DNA from: Xestospongia bergquistia
Taxonomy: Eukaryota; Porifera; Demospongiae; Haplosclerida; Petrosiidae
Direction of reading: 5' to 3'
Length of the DNA stretch: 64,000 nucleotides
Assembly (NCBI GenBank): GCA_963965975.1
Contig: CAWYPL010000005.1
Coordinates: 1-64,000, forward strand
Shown: piece by piece, positions 32,521 through 43,925 of the stretch
How the letters are laid out: the number at the start of each line of letters is the position of its first letter
How positions within the stretch are numbered: position 1 is the stretch's first letter
The notes under the pieces: generated by a model
What the model was told of the DNA's origin: nothing
The model's database searches: none
The model's input: only the letters and a program-made list of their open reading frames with translations
Translations under genes and position numbers: made by a program

Positions 32521-33511
32521 TTGCAATTTCATTAATGACATATTGGAGGTCCACATTTCCTCCCCATAAAGATAAAATGTCATGATTGCATGCATTTATA
32601 AAAATATCTTGTGGGTTTCACTGCAAAATGACATTTGGCCCTTTTTTGAAATCTTCAATGCATCTATATATGTCACAATATCCACATTGATGTCTTGCAG
32701 CAAGTGTTGTGGAGAGATTTTGTGTATGTCTACTGTTGTGAGTGTGTTTTGCACAGTCTGTAGTACACATTTTACATTTTCTATCATTTCATCATGATCA
32801 TCAATAGGTGGTCTAGATATTAAGGTTTTGGTTGAAGGGGGTTTTGGGAAACCAAAACAAGATTTGTTTCTGAGACAGTACTCAGAATGTGTATGTTTTT
32901 GTAGGTTTTCCATCAGTTTGATATGATGTTCATTTTCAGATGCTATTGGAGGTATAACTGCTGTTATGTATTTGTCAATGAAAGTACAAACAACATTATC
33001 TGGATCTTGTCAATTTTTGGGGCATCCTTTACCCACAGTAAGCAGTGGGCATGAGGTGATCCTCTCATCTGAAACTCAATTTTTATCACATAATCTGTGA
33101 TATAGCCTAGTGGGTGTGCATCACTGAGTAGATATTCAGAGAAGAATGCCTCAATTCTGTGTCAAAACATTTGCACACCAGTTATTGGGTTTTGGTGCAA
33201 GTATCTACTTCTGTCTGCAATGCTCATTTTTAATACATCTGTTTGTGATAATTTCCTTCCAAACTGTACAGCTACTGCTTGAATCATTTCAGGCCAGTGT
33301 AAATCAGCAGCAGACAATGTAGGGACCATGTGGGGATTCCTAATTTTTGGAGCATTGCTAATACATCATATAACTGATCCTGCCAATACATAGGTGATCC
33401 TCTTACATTTTTCAGAAATTTATAAGCCTGTTCATTTCTGACAAGCTGCTCTGGTACTGCTGGATTTTGTAATTGTCCAGCTGTGATCTTGTGCCCTTGA
33501 AGTGTTCTTCC
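32521..33511 (-). pseudogene. Hel2 Rep domain, HUH part
   Basis: Minus-strand translation includes LQYVINEIA at the gap edge and a 105-residue frame (32,596-32,913) ending in GQMSFCSETHKIFL. An R-G-S-P-H-A-H block at 33,030-33,070 is the HUH motif, matching Hel1 13,919-13,961. At least one frameshift is present (near 33,010) and a stop near 33,350. Function as for the Hel1 Rep. Confidence 0.85.
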
Positions 33512-34162
33512 TCATGATAACATGATTGCCAAAGTAGCATCACTCTCTATTTGCTTGATGTCTGCTATATATTGTGCACAAAATAAATATTCAATATTTG
33601 GAGCAAATCTACCATCTACATTTAATAAATGTTGTTGGAAGTATTTCCTGATTGGCAGCTTTACTTTCCTATGTGCATTATGGTAGCCACCACCACTATA
33701 TGGGAAAAGGTCTGGAAAGGCTAGGACTTCAAAGTCATTGTCTAATAACATATATTTGGGAATGTTATTTTCCCCAGGTGCACATTGATATATTTGGTTT
33801 TCCAAGTTTTCAAATTGTAAAACACTAGGTAAAGGGTCACCTGTTAATTCTTGCCTGCAGTTGACTGCAGCCTGCTCTTCAACTAGTTCCATATCTTCAT
33901 CATCACTTTCAGTGCTCATGCTCTCCACATTTGTAGATTCTATTTGTTTGGTGCATAATTGTTGATAGTCTTTTGTGTTTAGTTTGTCTGTGCTAGTATT
34001 TTCCTTTTGCAGTGGCTGGTCAAAAATGTCATCCTCAGTCATTGTGATATGACTATCATTTTCATCAATCTGGACTGACAGTTCTTTAGCAGCAATGTCA
34101 TTGTACCAGTGTTCATTAAGTTCTATGTCTGCATAATGGAAATTGTGCACTTTTGTACTCAA
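33512..34162 (-). pseudogene. Hel2 acidic linker and Rep N-terminus
   Basis: A 216-residue open frame. The first 100 residues are acidic and Thr-rich (TESDDEDMELVEEQAAV), matching 14,700-15,023 of Hel1. They are followed by Rep N-terminal sequence: YQCAPGENNIPKYMLLDNDF, VLAFPDLFPYSGGGYHNAHR, FCAQYIADIKQIESDATLAI. The frame ends at a stop that Hel1 lacks at this point (MLS against WLSQG). Confidence 0.85.
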
Positions 34163-34538
34163 GTTTATGTTTTAGTTTGATGGGATGTAGTTGCAAGTCA
34201 CTTGGCATGTGAGGCAATATGTCTGTAATTTGATCTAGTGTTTCTGGAACATTGACAGGTGGAACATTTACTTTGTAATGGCCACCATATCATCTCATGA
34301 TGAGTATTGTTATGAATGTAATTTGTGGAGAAATCACTCTTCTCTCCAATGGCATTATGTTTTGTAAATCCTGTGGGATGTCATGTAACTGCAGACCATT
34401 TAAACATGCCTGATCAGGCATTTTTGTTCTTTTTTTGTTGTAAGCTGTTTTTGCAGTGTATACAAATGTATTCATCCATAATATATATGTAATCATGTTC
34501 TACATCATCTTGAACAAATTGTGGCCATTCATGTGTTC
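34163..34538 (-). pseudogene. Hel2 DUF6570 region
   Basis: Contains LQLHDIPQDLQNIMPLERR and VISPQITFITILIMR, with a GGHYKVN-x-PPVNVP segment downstream at about 34,290-34,250, as in Hel1. The preceding EYICIHC-like CxxC (about 34,470) closes the fourth zinc module. There are frame changes near 34,290 and 34,540. Confidence 0.75.
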
Positions 34539-35198
34539 TCATTTCAACATTTTCTGAGATGTGTGCCTATGCAATTTCATTACATATTGATGTGATAAAC
34601 ATTGTTTTACTGTCTCATCACTCATTTCATACTGTGTAGTGTGAAACAGTTGCACAGTTTTATGAAACAACATATGATGACAGCATGTGCACACATATTC
34701 AGGTCTCTTATTCAGTGCTTTCAGGAAGTTTGCTCCTGCTACTGCATGTGGATACTTTCCATAATATGGTAAAACTGGGTTTTCATTACTAGTTTCTTGT
34801 AATCTTTTATCACATGATGTACATATATATTGGTCTTCATTATTTGCAGGATGTGATACATGTCCTAAGCATTGTGATACCACAAAACTTCTGAAGTCAC
34901 AGCCTGCTTTGTTGTATATTTTACATATATCTTTCTGCACAGCTGTGTTGCAACACATACATGTACATTTTGGTTGGAGTTGTAAGTGGCAGGTCTTGCA
35001 TATGTAATGTGTTGTTCTGTTTGATTTCAGCATTTCTAGTGTTGTGTTTTCCAGTGAGGAGTATTTGTCCATATCAAATTTCAATGTCAACATCTTTTTC
35101 ACTGTTTTGTCACATGTAAGACATGTCACAAGAGATTCTCTGAGAATTGCATTGTGACATTTGTTACATATGATGTTTTGTTTATCATTTACTGTCAT
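34539..35198 (-). pseudogene. Hel2 zinc modules 3 and 4
   Basis: A 219-residue open frame rich in C-x2-C pairs: NIICNKCHNAI, LVTCLTCDKTV, YICKTCHLQL, CTCMCCNTAV, QYICTSCDKRL, YVCTCCHHMLF. A unit of the form CxCC, about 45 residues, YICxxC occurs here (CMCCN...YICTSC) and starts again (CTCCH...). Upstream and downstream frames supply the others. No family name recognised; the module is probably structural zinc binding. It is intact from end to end in this copy. Confidence 0.75.
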
Positions 35199-35990
35199 GT
35201 TATTAACAAGTGTATTTTCTCCATATTTTGTCTTGTCAAAAGTTAAGAAGTTGTCTGTAGGTACACTATGACAGTGGATACATTTTTGTTGTTATTTGTG
35301 AGAGATTGATCTCATCTGTGATGCAACACTATTTATTGGCATTTTTCTACTAACAGATGTTTGTCACATTTCTTGCAAATGTATTCCTTGGATGTAGGAA
35401 TTGAGAATCTGTTAGATAATGCTTCTCGAACAATAGCATTGTCAAAGTTGTACTTGGATGCTTTGAAGATGATACATTGTGATCTTGGTATGTCAGTTTT
35501 ATGACAACATGTACACAGGCAGTAATTTGTCAATATAGTAGTCTGGGTCATATACAGGGAGGGTAAATCACATGTGACATTGTTTTCATTATGAGTTCTA
35601 CTGTCATGTAGATTGTCTTGACTACATTGTTCATGGTTTACATTTGACCCAAACAAATCAGAATGATCACAATTTTGGACATTGCTGCTGTATTTGCCAT
35701 CTTTTAATTGTTTGACATGGTTTGCATATGAATTCCTTCTGTCTAATTTCTCTATGTCTTTTTGCTAAAGCATTGGCAACAGCAGGAATGTCAAAATTAT
35801 TGTTCTTTGTTAGGAATATTATACACTTATACCATGGCAAATTATCTATATGACAGCATGTGCAGACACATCCATACTTCTTGGATTCTTTTGTGTCTCC
35901 TGTGTAAGCCAGACTCTTCTTTATGACTACAAACCCATGTTTACCTTCATTGGGATGACATCATTTCTGTCCTGGAATGGGTACAATACA
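35199..35990 (-). pseudogene. Hel2 zinc modules 1 and 2
   Basis: Module 2 is in the frame 35,333-35,656: YCLCTCCHKTDIPRSQC, IIFKASKYNFDNAIVREALS, EYICKKCDKHLL. Module 1 is at about 35,905-35,690: CVCTCCHIDNLPWYKC, then AVANALAKRHREI and EFICKPC. The region opens after an acceptor-like CCATTCCAG at 35,967-35,975. It carries one in-frame TGA near the start, where a CGA codon would be expected after CpG decay. Confidence 0.7.
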
Positions 35991-36271
35991 TTGCATACTT
36001 GATAATATTTTCTACATGTATGTATTTAGTTCCTTTTGCATATAACTTATCTTTGTCATTTTTGGGGCATGTGTTCATTGGTCTTATTGTTGTCAGTTAT
36101 ATTTTCTGTTTTGCATTTCTACTGTGATATCTTTTGACAAAATTTAGCCACAATTTATACACATGAAATGCATAAAAATTCATGATTTATCATTGTGGTA
36201 TACTTTGTGAATGCATATCATTGTACAAATTTCATGATCCTTCATGAGATTTTTGAAGTGTTGCAACTTAC

Positions 36272-36373
36272 CTTTTCCTGCTTTCATGACAGTGCTCACA
36301 GATACCCATTCACATGGCAGTGCAAAGCACTGAACGCATAGTTCTGTATCTATACATGGGTAGCTACTGATAT
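36272..36373 (-). CDS. Hel2 short Cys-rich exon
   Basis: A 102-bp exon model with acceptor CTTTGTAG and donor AAAAG|GTAAGT, phase 1 at both ends. It translates to YPCIDTELCVQCFALPCEW plus flanks, with no stop. It is the counterpart of 18,782-18,883 in Hel1: same length, phase and splice sites. It should splice to the zinc-module exon at about 35,966. Confidence 0.6.
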
Positions 36374-38349
36374 CTACAAAGAGATCATTTTTGAGAAATT
36401 TGTATAGTTATCATGCAATTTATGTGGGTGTGATATAAAACATCGTATTATTTTCATATTGTATATGTGTAGTTTTGCAACTTATGAGTTTTATGTGGCA
36501 TGTTGTGTAACATCAGATATTTTTGTATCTATGCAACACATATGGTGGCAGTAATCTGAAATTTTTATCAACATATTTGATATGTATCTTGTGTGAAAGC
36601 AGAGTTATGTAACAATCAATATCTATCATTGTACATGACCATCATGTGTCATGCTGTATAATACTGCATGAGTATAATATGGAGCAGTCTTTCATATTTC
36701 ATCAATGAACTATCATGTGGTATTATGTGCATTACTTGTATCACATGTAAAGTATATCATTTTGATTATATATCTCACAATGTTTTTAAACTTAAAAGGT
36801 TTATTCTGAAAACATTACTTACATATCTTAAATACATATGTATGTATAACTGCCTAATGATATCATATATAAATGTCTTGTATTATGTTCTATACAAAGC
36901 AATGACATGTAAGAAACTCCTTTATCACTATATTGCCCTTTCCCTATACAGCAGTCAGACACTACACAGATAATTTTTATATCGTATGATATACAAGTGT
37001 ATAGATTATACATGACATATCCACCACACATCAATTTTGCTTGTCACATGATATGAAAGTATGTATAATTTGGCTGATGCAGTTATGTACAAACATTTTC
37101 TTCTTAACACAGTGCTCTCTAAGTTCCTGCAAGTTGTGTAATTTGCATATTTCATCCATAACATCCTTGATAAATACTATCTGCACTGATATTCTTGACA
37201 GTTGTTTTGCATACTGTTTCCAATTACTGTTATATACATTGTATCAAACTACATTTTGTATTCATCAGGTCACTTCATGCATACATATCAACAACAAAAA
37301 TTATCATCCAATAGATGTACAATGACATTAAGATGTTTTATGATGTACCGATGTTCATATGGATATTTTGATTTTGATCAGAATAGCCCTTCATATCCTT
37401 GACCTTTATATATAACTTACAGTGACATTACACTTACAATATCATAGATAACAAAAATCTCAAAACAATCAAACATGACATCATATATCATCACATGCAA
37501 TTCATACATTATGTCATGTACTGCACATCTGCAAGACAGCAATTTGCTGTCATTCATAATACAATGTGCAACTCAAAGCTTACAATTTGGTTGGTCCCTA
37601 TCATTTTTGTACAATTTGCTCAAACAAGAGTACTGACTATAGTTATACCATCATATGCATGTCACAGCACTGCAAAATGGGTAACATGATATGTACTGCA
37701 AACATATACACTGACACAAAAAAAGTAGAAATGTACACATGAGAATGAATTGTGTATTCTAAACTATATCAATGTGATACAAACTGTTATTAATACACAT
37801 ATCTACATACTGGAGATAATTGCATTACTTGCATTCAGTGGATTTATTGACATAGTTAAAATTGTCCCTTGTGTTTACCAAGGTGATGAGTATATATATT
37901 TGGACATACATGCAATAGTTTTTACATAAAGTGTATGAAATTAGAACCATGTATTATCATAGTGACTGATTCACTGTCATATATGCTATTATGCAGTTAC
38001 ATATCAGTAATTTTATTACTGTGCTGTGGACATACTTTTCAACTCTCATCAGATACTAGACATAAGTACCCCTTTTTCATATCATGTTCCTGAATTCCTT
38101 ATGCTGTCATCTTTTGGGCAAATAAACTCTTGTGTTACATAGTTATACATGTAGGATGATACAGAATATATATTATTTACATCTAGAAATGAATTGATTT
38201 TACAATGTTCTTATCTTTTTCATATCCCAAGGTATACTACTGTGTATAACTGTCATATGTAATTACACACATGAATATAAAAAAGTATTATCTGACATAG
38301 TATTTGTTCACATCAATATTCATAGCACATCAACAACATAGAACTCAAA
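36374..38349. other. No gene seen; AT-rich Helentron interior
   Basis: Stop-dense A/T-rich sequence. No counterpart of the 140-residue Hel1 frame was found. Confidence 0.45.
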
Positions 38350-39030
38350 TTAAAATCATGACCATGTGGCTATACCATCTGCCACAAAGGTTCTGACATC
38401 TGCCTTGATATACTCTAACCTACATGGCTATTCCATCTGCCATCATGGCAACAACATCAGCCATTCAAGTACATGGCTATTCCATCTGCCACAGTTAGCA
38501 ATAAAATCAGCTGTCACAGATGTGGCTCTTCCATCTGCTACATGGCACAACATCAGTCTGTAAAGCATGTGGTACTTCCATCTGACACTATGGCAATCAC
38601 ATCAGCCATGGACATGTGACTTTCCATCTGTTATCATCACAATATTATCAATTATCTCTTATGTGGTTTCCATCAGCCACAATGATAAAAAAGTGACTAT
38701 ACAATCTGTCACAATGACACAAACTATCAGCCATCAGAACTACATGGCAATAACATTTGCCAATGACATCAGCAGTTACATACATTATGACAATAACATC
38801 TGTCACAACCAACATAAACAAGTTGGTTTACCATGTGTCAACAACAAAAATGGTAAAAACAATCATGTTTGGCAAACATATCCAAACTCATATTGTAAAG
38901 AATAACATTCCACATACAGCATCAAAAGTGTATGTATTGGAAAGTATAACATTTTCCCATACATGAGAAGAAGCCATATCAGTTGGAGTAGTGCAGGCTT
39001 GTCTTCTTTGAAAAAATTTATTCTGTTCTA
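38350..39030 (+). mobile_element. PLE 3' remnant inside Hel2
   Basis: Carries the PLE 3' UTR motif array (GGCTATTCCATCTGCCA-like motifs at 38,367-38,770). It ends with a diverged terminus (GAGAAGAAGCCATATCAG, GGCTTGTCTTC) that resembles the PLE end at 17,605. No coding sequence remains. Confidence 0.6.
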
Positions 39031-39105
39031 GAGAAATTGAGTTCTTTATTGTAAGTCAAGCAGCATAAGAAGTCTATATACATTTATCAATGTTCATGTT
39101 GAGTT

Positions 39106-40199
39106 TCATTCAGCTATCAGGAGTTGACTGTCATCTATTTCATCATGAAAATCATAAATAACAACATTTTTCCAAATTCTCTTCATATTAGCTTTCTCAG
39201 TGTCAGTCAAAGGTCTTTTAGTCTCTATGTTACATATCACTGGTTTTGATGGTGTGCTAGGTGGTGTCACAGGGGTTGTGTATAGTGTAGTATTTGGTGT
39301 TTTTTCAAATTTTGTTATTTTTACATTAGATGTCATCATGAGTATGACAACTTCAGGCAGTAACTGATATTTTGTTTTTTTTTCAAGATAGCATTGTTTT
39401 GCTATTGCCTCATCTAGTTTGAGGTCAATTGACTTTTTTTCTTTGATAAGTTCACTTTGTAGTTTAGTGATATGTTGATGTCTCTTCATCAATTCTGTGA
39501 TTTTTATTTCAACACTTGTCAGACTCTTTAAAATCATTTTGTATTGATTAAAGCCTGCAAGTATTACACATTACTTAGCAAATATATATTATTACTGTTG
39601 ATTATTCTCATACTTTCTATTTTTGACATATATCAAGATGCATATTTGTCATCTGATAGCATTGTTTATAAAGCTTTTGCATATGTTTCTCTTACCTGAT
39701 GTGGTATCTGCTGCCATTGCAGGTATAGCCTTCATTGCACTTGTACTGTCTGTAACATCTGTTACCACTGAACTCACTGAAATATTGAACATGATACTCT
39801 CTTACAAATCATACTTGGCCTGTTTATGACATTTCATATATGTATTGCATGTATTCATATATATTCATATATCTGAGTATGTGAGAACAATATTCTTTGA
39901 CATTTCTTACCATTTTTTTTTCAATATATGCAGATGCATATGTCACTGTAAATTCATTGTATATAAAGTTTTTGTATAACTTTTTCTTACCTGATGTAGC
40001 ATCTGTTTCTATTGCAGCTTTCACATGTGAATCATTTCTACTTTCTATGCCTTTGACACATGTTGAGGATGATGTGGCTAATAAAGTAGAATTTGTATTG
40101 ATAGATGCCAGTTGTGAATTCACTAAAACATTGAACTTATATTGTATTACACACAATACTTTGACCTTTTTATTTCATCTATTATATCTATGGACTCTA

Positions 40200-40266
<67 letters not shown>

Positions 40267-40537
40267 ATATATGTTAGTATGTTATAACTGTGCTGTTAGA
40301 TATAGGTATAGAGTTTGAAATATCTTACATAATGTAGCACTTGCATCTGGTTTCTCATAGTTTGTATGCCATGTTGCATTGTCACATGACACTGCAGATA
40401 GTTTACTATCTAATGCCAGAGAGAAATCTGGTGGTGTTAATATTTCCATTACTGTATATTTGTCCTTTGATACAGCATCTGAAACACCTGCTGATTCTTC
40501 CATTTCTTTCAAAACCAAATATGATGCACAGACATAT
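39106..40537 (-). CDS. Hel2 spliced accessory gene
   Basis: Counterpart of the Hel1 gene with fewer cassettes. Exon models: about 40,537-40,329 (contains SCDNATWHTNYEKPDAS; donor ATTAT|GTAAG); 40,122-39,991 (132 bp, INTNSTLLATSSSTCVKGIE, open); 39,776-39,696 (81 bp, VTDVTDSTSAMKAIPAMAAD, open); 39,554-39,106 (C-terminal, 149 residues). The last exon has a coiled-coil segment (ELMKRHQHITKLQSELIKEK) and a conserved end (KRPLTDTEKANMKRIWKN, DFHDEIDDSQLL). The three downstream exons have no internal stops and meet in phase 1; the acceptor of the first one shown does not fit that phase. A start-codon exon was not found. DNATWHT is shared with Hel1. Function unknown. Confidence 0.6.
40206..40262. 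repeat. (TA)n microsatellite
   Basis: About 28 perfect TA repeats inside a Hel2 accessory-gene intron. The frame over it is an artefact. Confidence 0.97.
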
Positions 40538-41030
40538 CTGCAATATTGAGCCAAGTTGTATCATAATTGGAAGAGTGACTTGAAGTCCTCATATGAAATC
40601 TATATCTGCCAGTTGATCTACCAATATGAACTCTATATATCTGAGCACTTCATCTGACAAGTTGATCTAGTTTGGACACTTCATCTGAAAACTTGACTGA
40701 ATTCAGCCATCTGTACATGTCATCTTATTTGTTGGGGGGTCCATTGGCCAAAGTATGTTTGTCTGCCAAGTCTGGTATACATGTCATCTTGTTTGGCAGG
40801 GGAGTCACTCAGCCAAAGTAGGTTCATCTGCCAAGTTTGGTGTAGAGGTATTCAAGGCATATATTCTTGATTCAGTGGGGGGTCCATCAGCCAAAGTAGG
40901 TTCATCTGCCAATTTTGGTGTACTGGTATTTGAAGCATCTCTGGTCTATTTCCTGGGGGGTCCATTGGCCAAAGATGACCTCCTCTTGGGCACTAGATGT
41001 CCTCACCAGTTGCACTGGCAGTAAAATTTA

Positions 41031-41414
41031 AAATTTTAACTGCCATTTGTCACATCAAAGTAATTTTTCACACTTAATTACCCCCTTTTACCTAACACAT
41101 TCCCACTTCTTAGGGTAACTTCCAACACCTTCCATACCCAATTTCAATTAGTATTTAACACTTCCAGGTTGTTTATCCCCAATTACCATTAGGTTTAACA
41201 CTTTTTCTTACTTCTTAGGCTTAATTTTTACCAGTTTATTACAGTTTTAGCACATCTTAGGCTTACTAAACTAATATAAGCGCTTAGTTTCCAGGTTCCC
41301 TTCAGACCTGATGAAGTCCACAGTAGTGGATGAAAGCTTGTCTTCCTACAAACCAATGTACTGTTCCAGAGAATACCAAACTTCTACAAGATTAAATCAA
41401 CAGTATGAGAAATC
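41031..41414 (+). mobile_element. PLE terminal fragment inserted in the Hel2 block
   Basis: It interrupts the block right after the CACCAGTTGCACTGGCA sequence that is continuous in Hel1 (23,874). It matches 29,085-29,420 in reverse complement and includes a hammerhead-like motif at 41,303-41,345. It is absent from Hel1, so it arrived after the two Helentrons separated. Confidence 0.75.
41303..41345 (+). ncRNA. Hammerhead-like motif (intact core)
   Basis: AGAC, CTGATGA (41,309-41,315), GTCCAC-AGTA-GTGGAT stem-loop, GAAA, GCTT, GTCT. Identical in the core to 29,184-29,228. Minimal stem III, as reported for PLE ribozymes. Confidence 0.6.
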
Positions 41415-42704
41415 TACACTTAACAACAACATGAAATCATAAGCACAGTAAACTGTTGTTGTTGTCTATGTGTAATTCTTACACTAAACAACAACAACAA
41501 AATGAAATCATAAGCACAACAAAAAAAGCAACAACAACTTGAAATTTACATAAATTGCTTCATTTGCAAGAACTCATATCTCCTGCATGAGCATAAGTTA
41601 CAAATGTACTACTTACCTCTTCAATAGCTGAACACCAAATGATAGAATATACAACTTTACACAATGTAAAACTGTTATGAAGATGACCTAATTCCACCAA
41701 CTGTTTGAAATGGGCTCTCACTGCACACATAGATCAACCAATACTTGATCTGCTCTCAATGACAGTTTCAAATGGGTGGGGTAAAACTTACAAGTAAACT
41801 TGAGGAGTAACATTGACCAGTAAACTTGAGCACTTTAACATGTGCTCTAACTACACACATAGATGCACCAATGCTTAATCTAACAGGTACACTTGAGGAG
41901 TAAACTTGAGCAGTTTCAAATGGGCTCTTATTGAACACAGATTTCCAATAGGTTGTGCACCAATTGATTGTCCACCACTGACAGTTTGTGTGAGGGGGGT
42001 CCATCTGCCAGGAGATCTGCCAAGATCAGCTTTAACAACAATATGACATATTACATCTGGCAAATATGAGCAGTCATAGTTGAAATTTGTAACTGTCATG
42101 TGGGGTGTTTTGGGGGTGTTGAGGGGGTTACATATGACATGACTGTACAATGCTAACTGCCTGTTTACTAACCTAATTACTCAGAAATAAATGGAAATTC
42201 CCACCTTTTCTTAAAGAATCCAAAATGGCTGCCAAATGCATCCCATAATATATATCCCATGATGCATTTAGAGGGTGGGGGTAGATATGCCAGCAGATGT
42301 GCCAATTGCCATTCTTGACCACTAGATGTCAGTAGCAGGGGGTGGGTCCATCTGCCAAAGTATGTTTGTCTGCCAAGTTTTGTGTACTGGTATTCAAGGC
42401 ATCTATGATCTATTACCAGGGGGTCCATCTGCCAGGAGATCTGCCAAGATCAGCTTTCACAACAATATTGCATATTATATCTGGCAAATATGAGACCTCA
42501 CAGTTGAAATTGTCATGTGGGGGTGTTTTGGGGGTGTCAAGGGGGTTACATCTGACATGACTGTACAATGCTAACTGACTGTTTACTACCATAATTATTC
42601 AGAAATAACAGGAAATTCCCACCTTTTCTTGAAGAATCTAAAATGGCTGCCAAATACATCCCATAATAAATATCCCATGATGCATTTGGAGGGAAGATCT
42701 GCCA

Positions 42705-43070
42705 ATTGCCATTCTTGACCACTAGATGTCAGTAGCAGTGTCAAATTGCCATTCTTGACCACTAGATGTCAGTAGCAATGTCAAATTACCATTCTTGACC
42801 ACCAGATGTCAGTAGCAGTGTGAAATTGCCATTCTTGACCACTAGATGTCAGTAGCAATGTCAAATTGCCATTCTTGACCATCAGATGTCAGTAGCAGTG
42901 TGAAATTGCCATTCTTGACCACTAGATGTCAGTAGCAATGTCAAATTGCCATTCTTGGCCACTAGATGTCAGTAGCAATGTCAAATTGCCATTCTTGACT
43001 ACTAGATGTCAGTAGCAGTGTGAAATTGCCATTCTTGACCAGTAGATGTCAGTAGCAGTGTGAAATTGCC
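42705..43070 (-). repeat. 40-bp minisatellite, about nine units
   Basis: Same 40-base unit as at 26,651, from 42,714 to 43,070. GTGTGAA and ATGTCAA variants partly alternate, hinting at an 80-bp higher-order unit. Confidence 0.95.
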
Positions 43071-43528
43071 ATTTGGCATGGGGGGTCCATCTGCCAAAGT
43101 ATGTTTGTCTGCCAACTTGTGTGTACTAGTATTCAAGGCATCTCTGCTCAATTACCTGGGGGCATTCCATCTGCCAAAGTGTGTTCATCTGCCAAGTGTT
43201 GTGTACTGGTATTCAAGGCATCTATGCTCTTTTCATTTTGGGGGGATCCACATGCCAAAGTGTTTTTGTCTGCCAAGTGTTGTGTACTGGTATTCAAGGC
43301 ATCTATGCTTGATTCACAAGGGGGTCCACCTGCCAAAGTAGGTTTGTCTGCCAAGTATTGTGTACTGGTATTCAAGGCAACTATTCTCGCTAGTAGGGGG
43401 TCCATCTGCCAAGTATTGTGTACCAGTATTCAAGGCAACTATTCTTGCTAGTAGGGGGGTCCATCGGCCAAAGAAGGTTCGTCTGCCAAATTTGAGCTCA
43501 CTTGCTGTTTTATGCTTCGCTTCACAGA

Positions 43529-43558
43529 AGGTCTTTTCGTATTACATACGAAAGACCT
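43529..43558 (-). repeat. Hel2 5' terminal hairpin
   Basis: AGGTCTTTTCGTATTACATA followed by CGAAAGACCT, exactly the reverse complement of the third copy's hairpin at 61,383-61,412. It retains two CpGs, unlike the Hel1 version. Confidence 0.8.
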
Positions 43559-43671
43559 AATAATTCATGTTCATATACAAGACACATGCATGCGCATAAA
43601 ATTTGAAGTTTCCATCACAAATGGTGTAATTGCTATTGAAATAAATATGAAATGACAAATACTACTACTAT

Positions 43672-43925
43672 CCGGCGACTGAAGGTTGTAAGAGTGCTCT
43701 GGTCAATGCTGGATCAATCAGATATCTGCATAGCTGTCTGTTTTCAGCTGTGCATATAAGGGCAGAAAGGTTGTGACTGGTCCAGTGTTTGATGTTATCA
43801 AGCCAGATTTCTTGTCTTCTTCTGCATCATTTGCCCTCTACTGTTTCTTGAAGAACGATCTTGGATAAGGTGTTTTGGTGGGAGACATGCCCATACCAGG
43901 CCAGTTTGCAACATTTGACAATCAT
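43672..43925 (-). pseudogene. LINE ORF2 C-terminal fragment
   Basis: Minus-strand translation gives LAWYGHVSHQNTLSKIVLQ, ETVEGK, a stop, then RRRQEIWLDNIKHWTS and RQLCRYLIDPALTRALLQPS. The G-H-V, R-R-R-Q-x-x-W-x-D-N-I-K-x-W-T pattern is the conserved end of RT proteins of a widespread animal LINE group (those often mislabelled craniofacial-development-protein-2-like). One in-frame stop. The remainder is absent. Confidence 0.75.

Larger units (their letters stand above)
32521..43558 (-). mobile_element. Hel2, second Helentron copy, 3'-truncated at the gap
   Basis: Same family, strand and order as Hel1: 5' hairpin (43,529), minisatellite block, accessory exons, Cys exon, four zinc modules, DUF6570, Rep. 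It ends at 32,521 inside Rep, just before the tyrosine motif. Helicase and endonuclease are missing or lie in the gap. Coding parts are slightly better preserved than in Hel1. Confidence 0.8.
40600..43558 (-). repeat. Hel2 5' minisatellite block
   Basis: Same architecture as 23,640-28,052 but shorter. About 90-bp units lie at 40,735-40,990 and 43,080-43,490, with the same unique TTG-rich segment at 41,415-41,990. Units with GATCAGCTTTAACAACAATA lie at 42,005-42,690, and the 40-bp array at 42,705-43,070. A PLE fragment interrupts it at 41,031-41,414. Confidence 0.85.
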
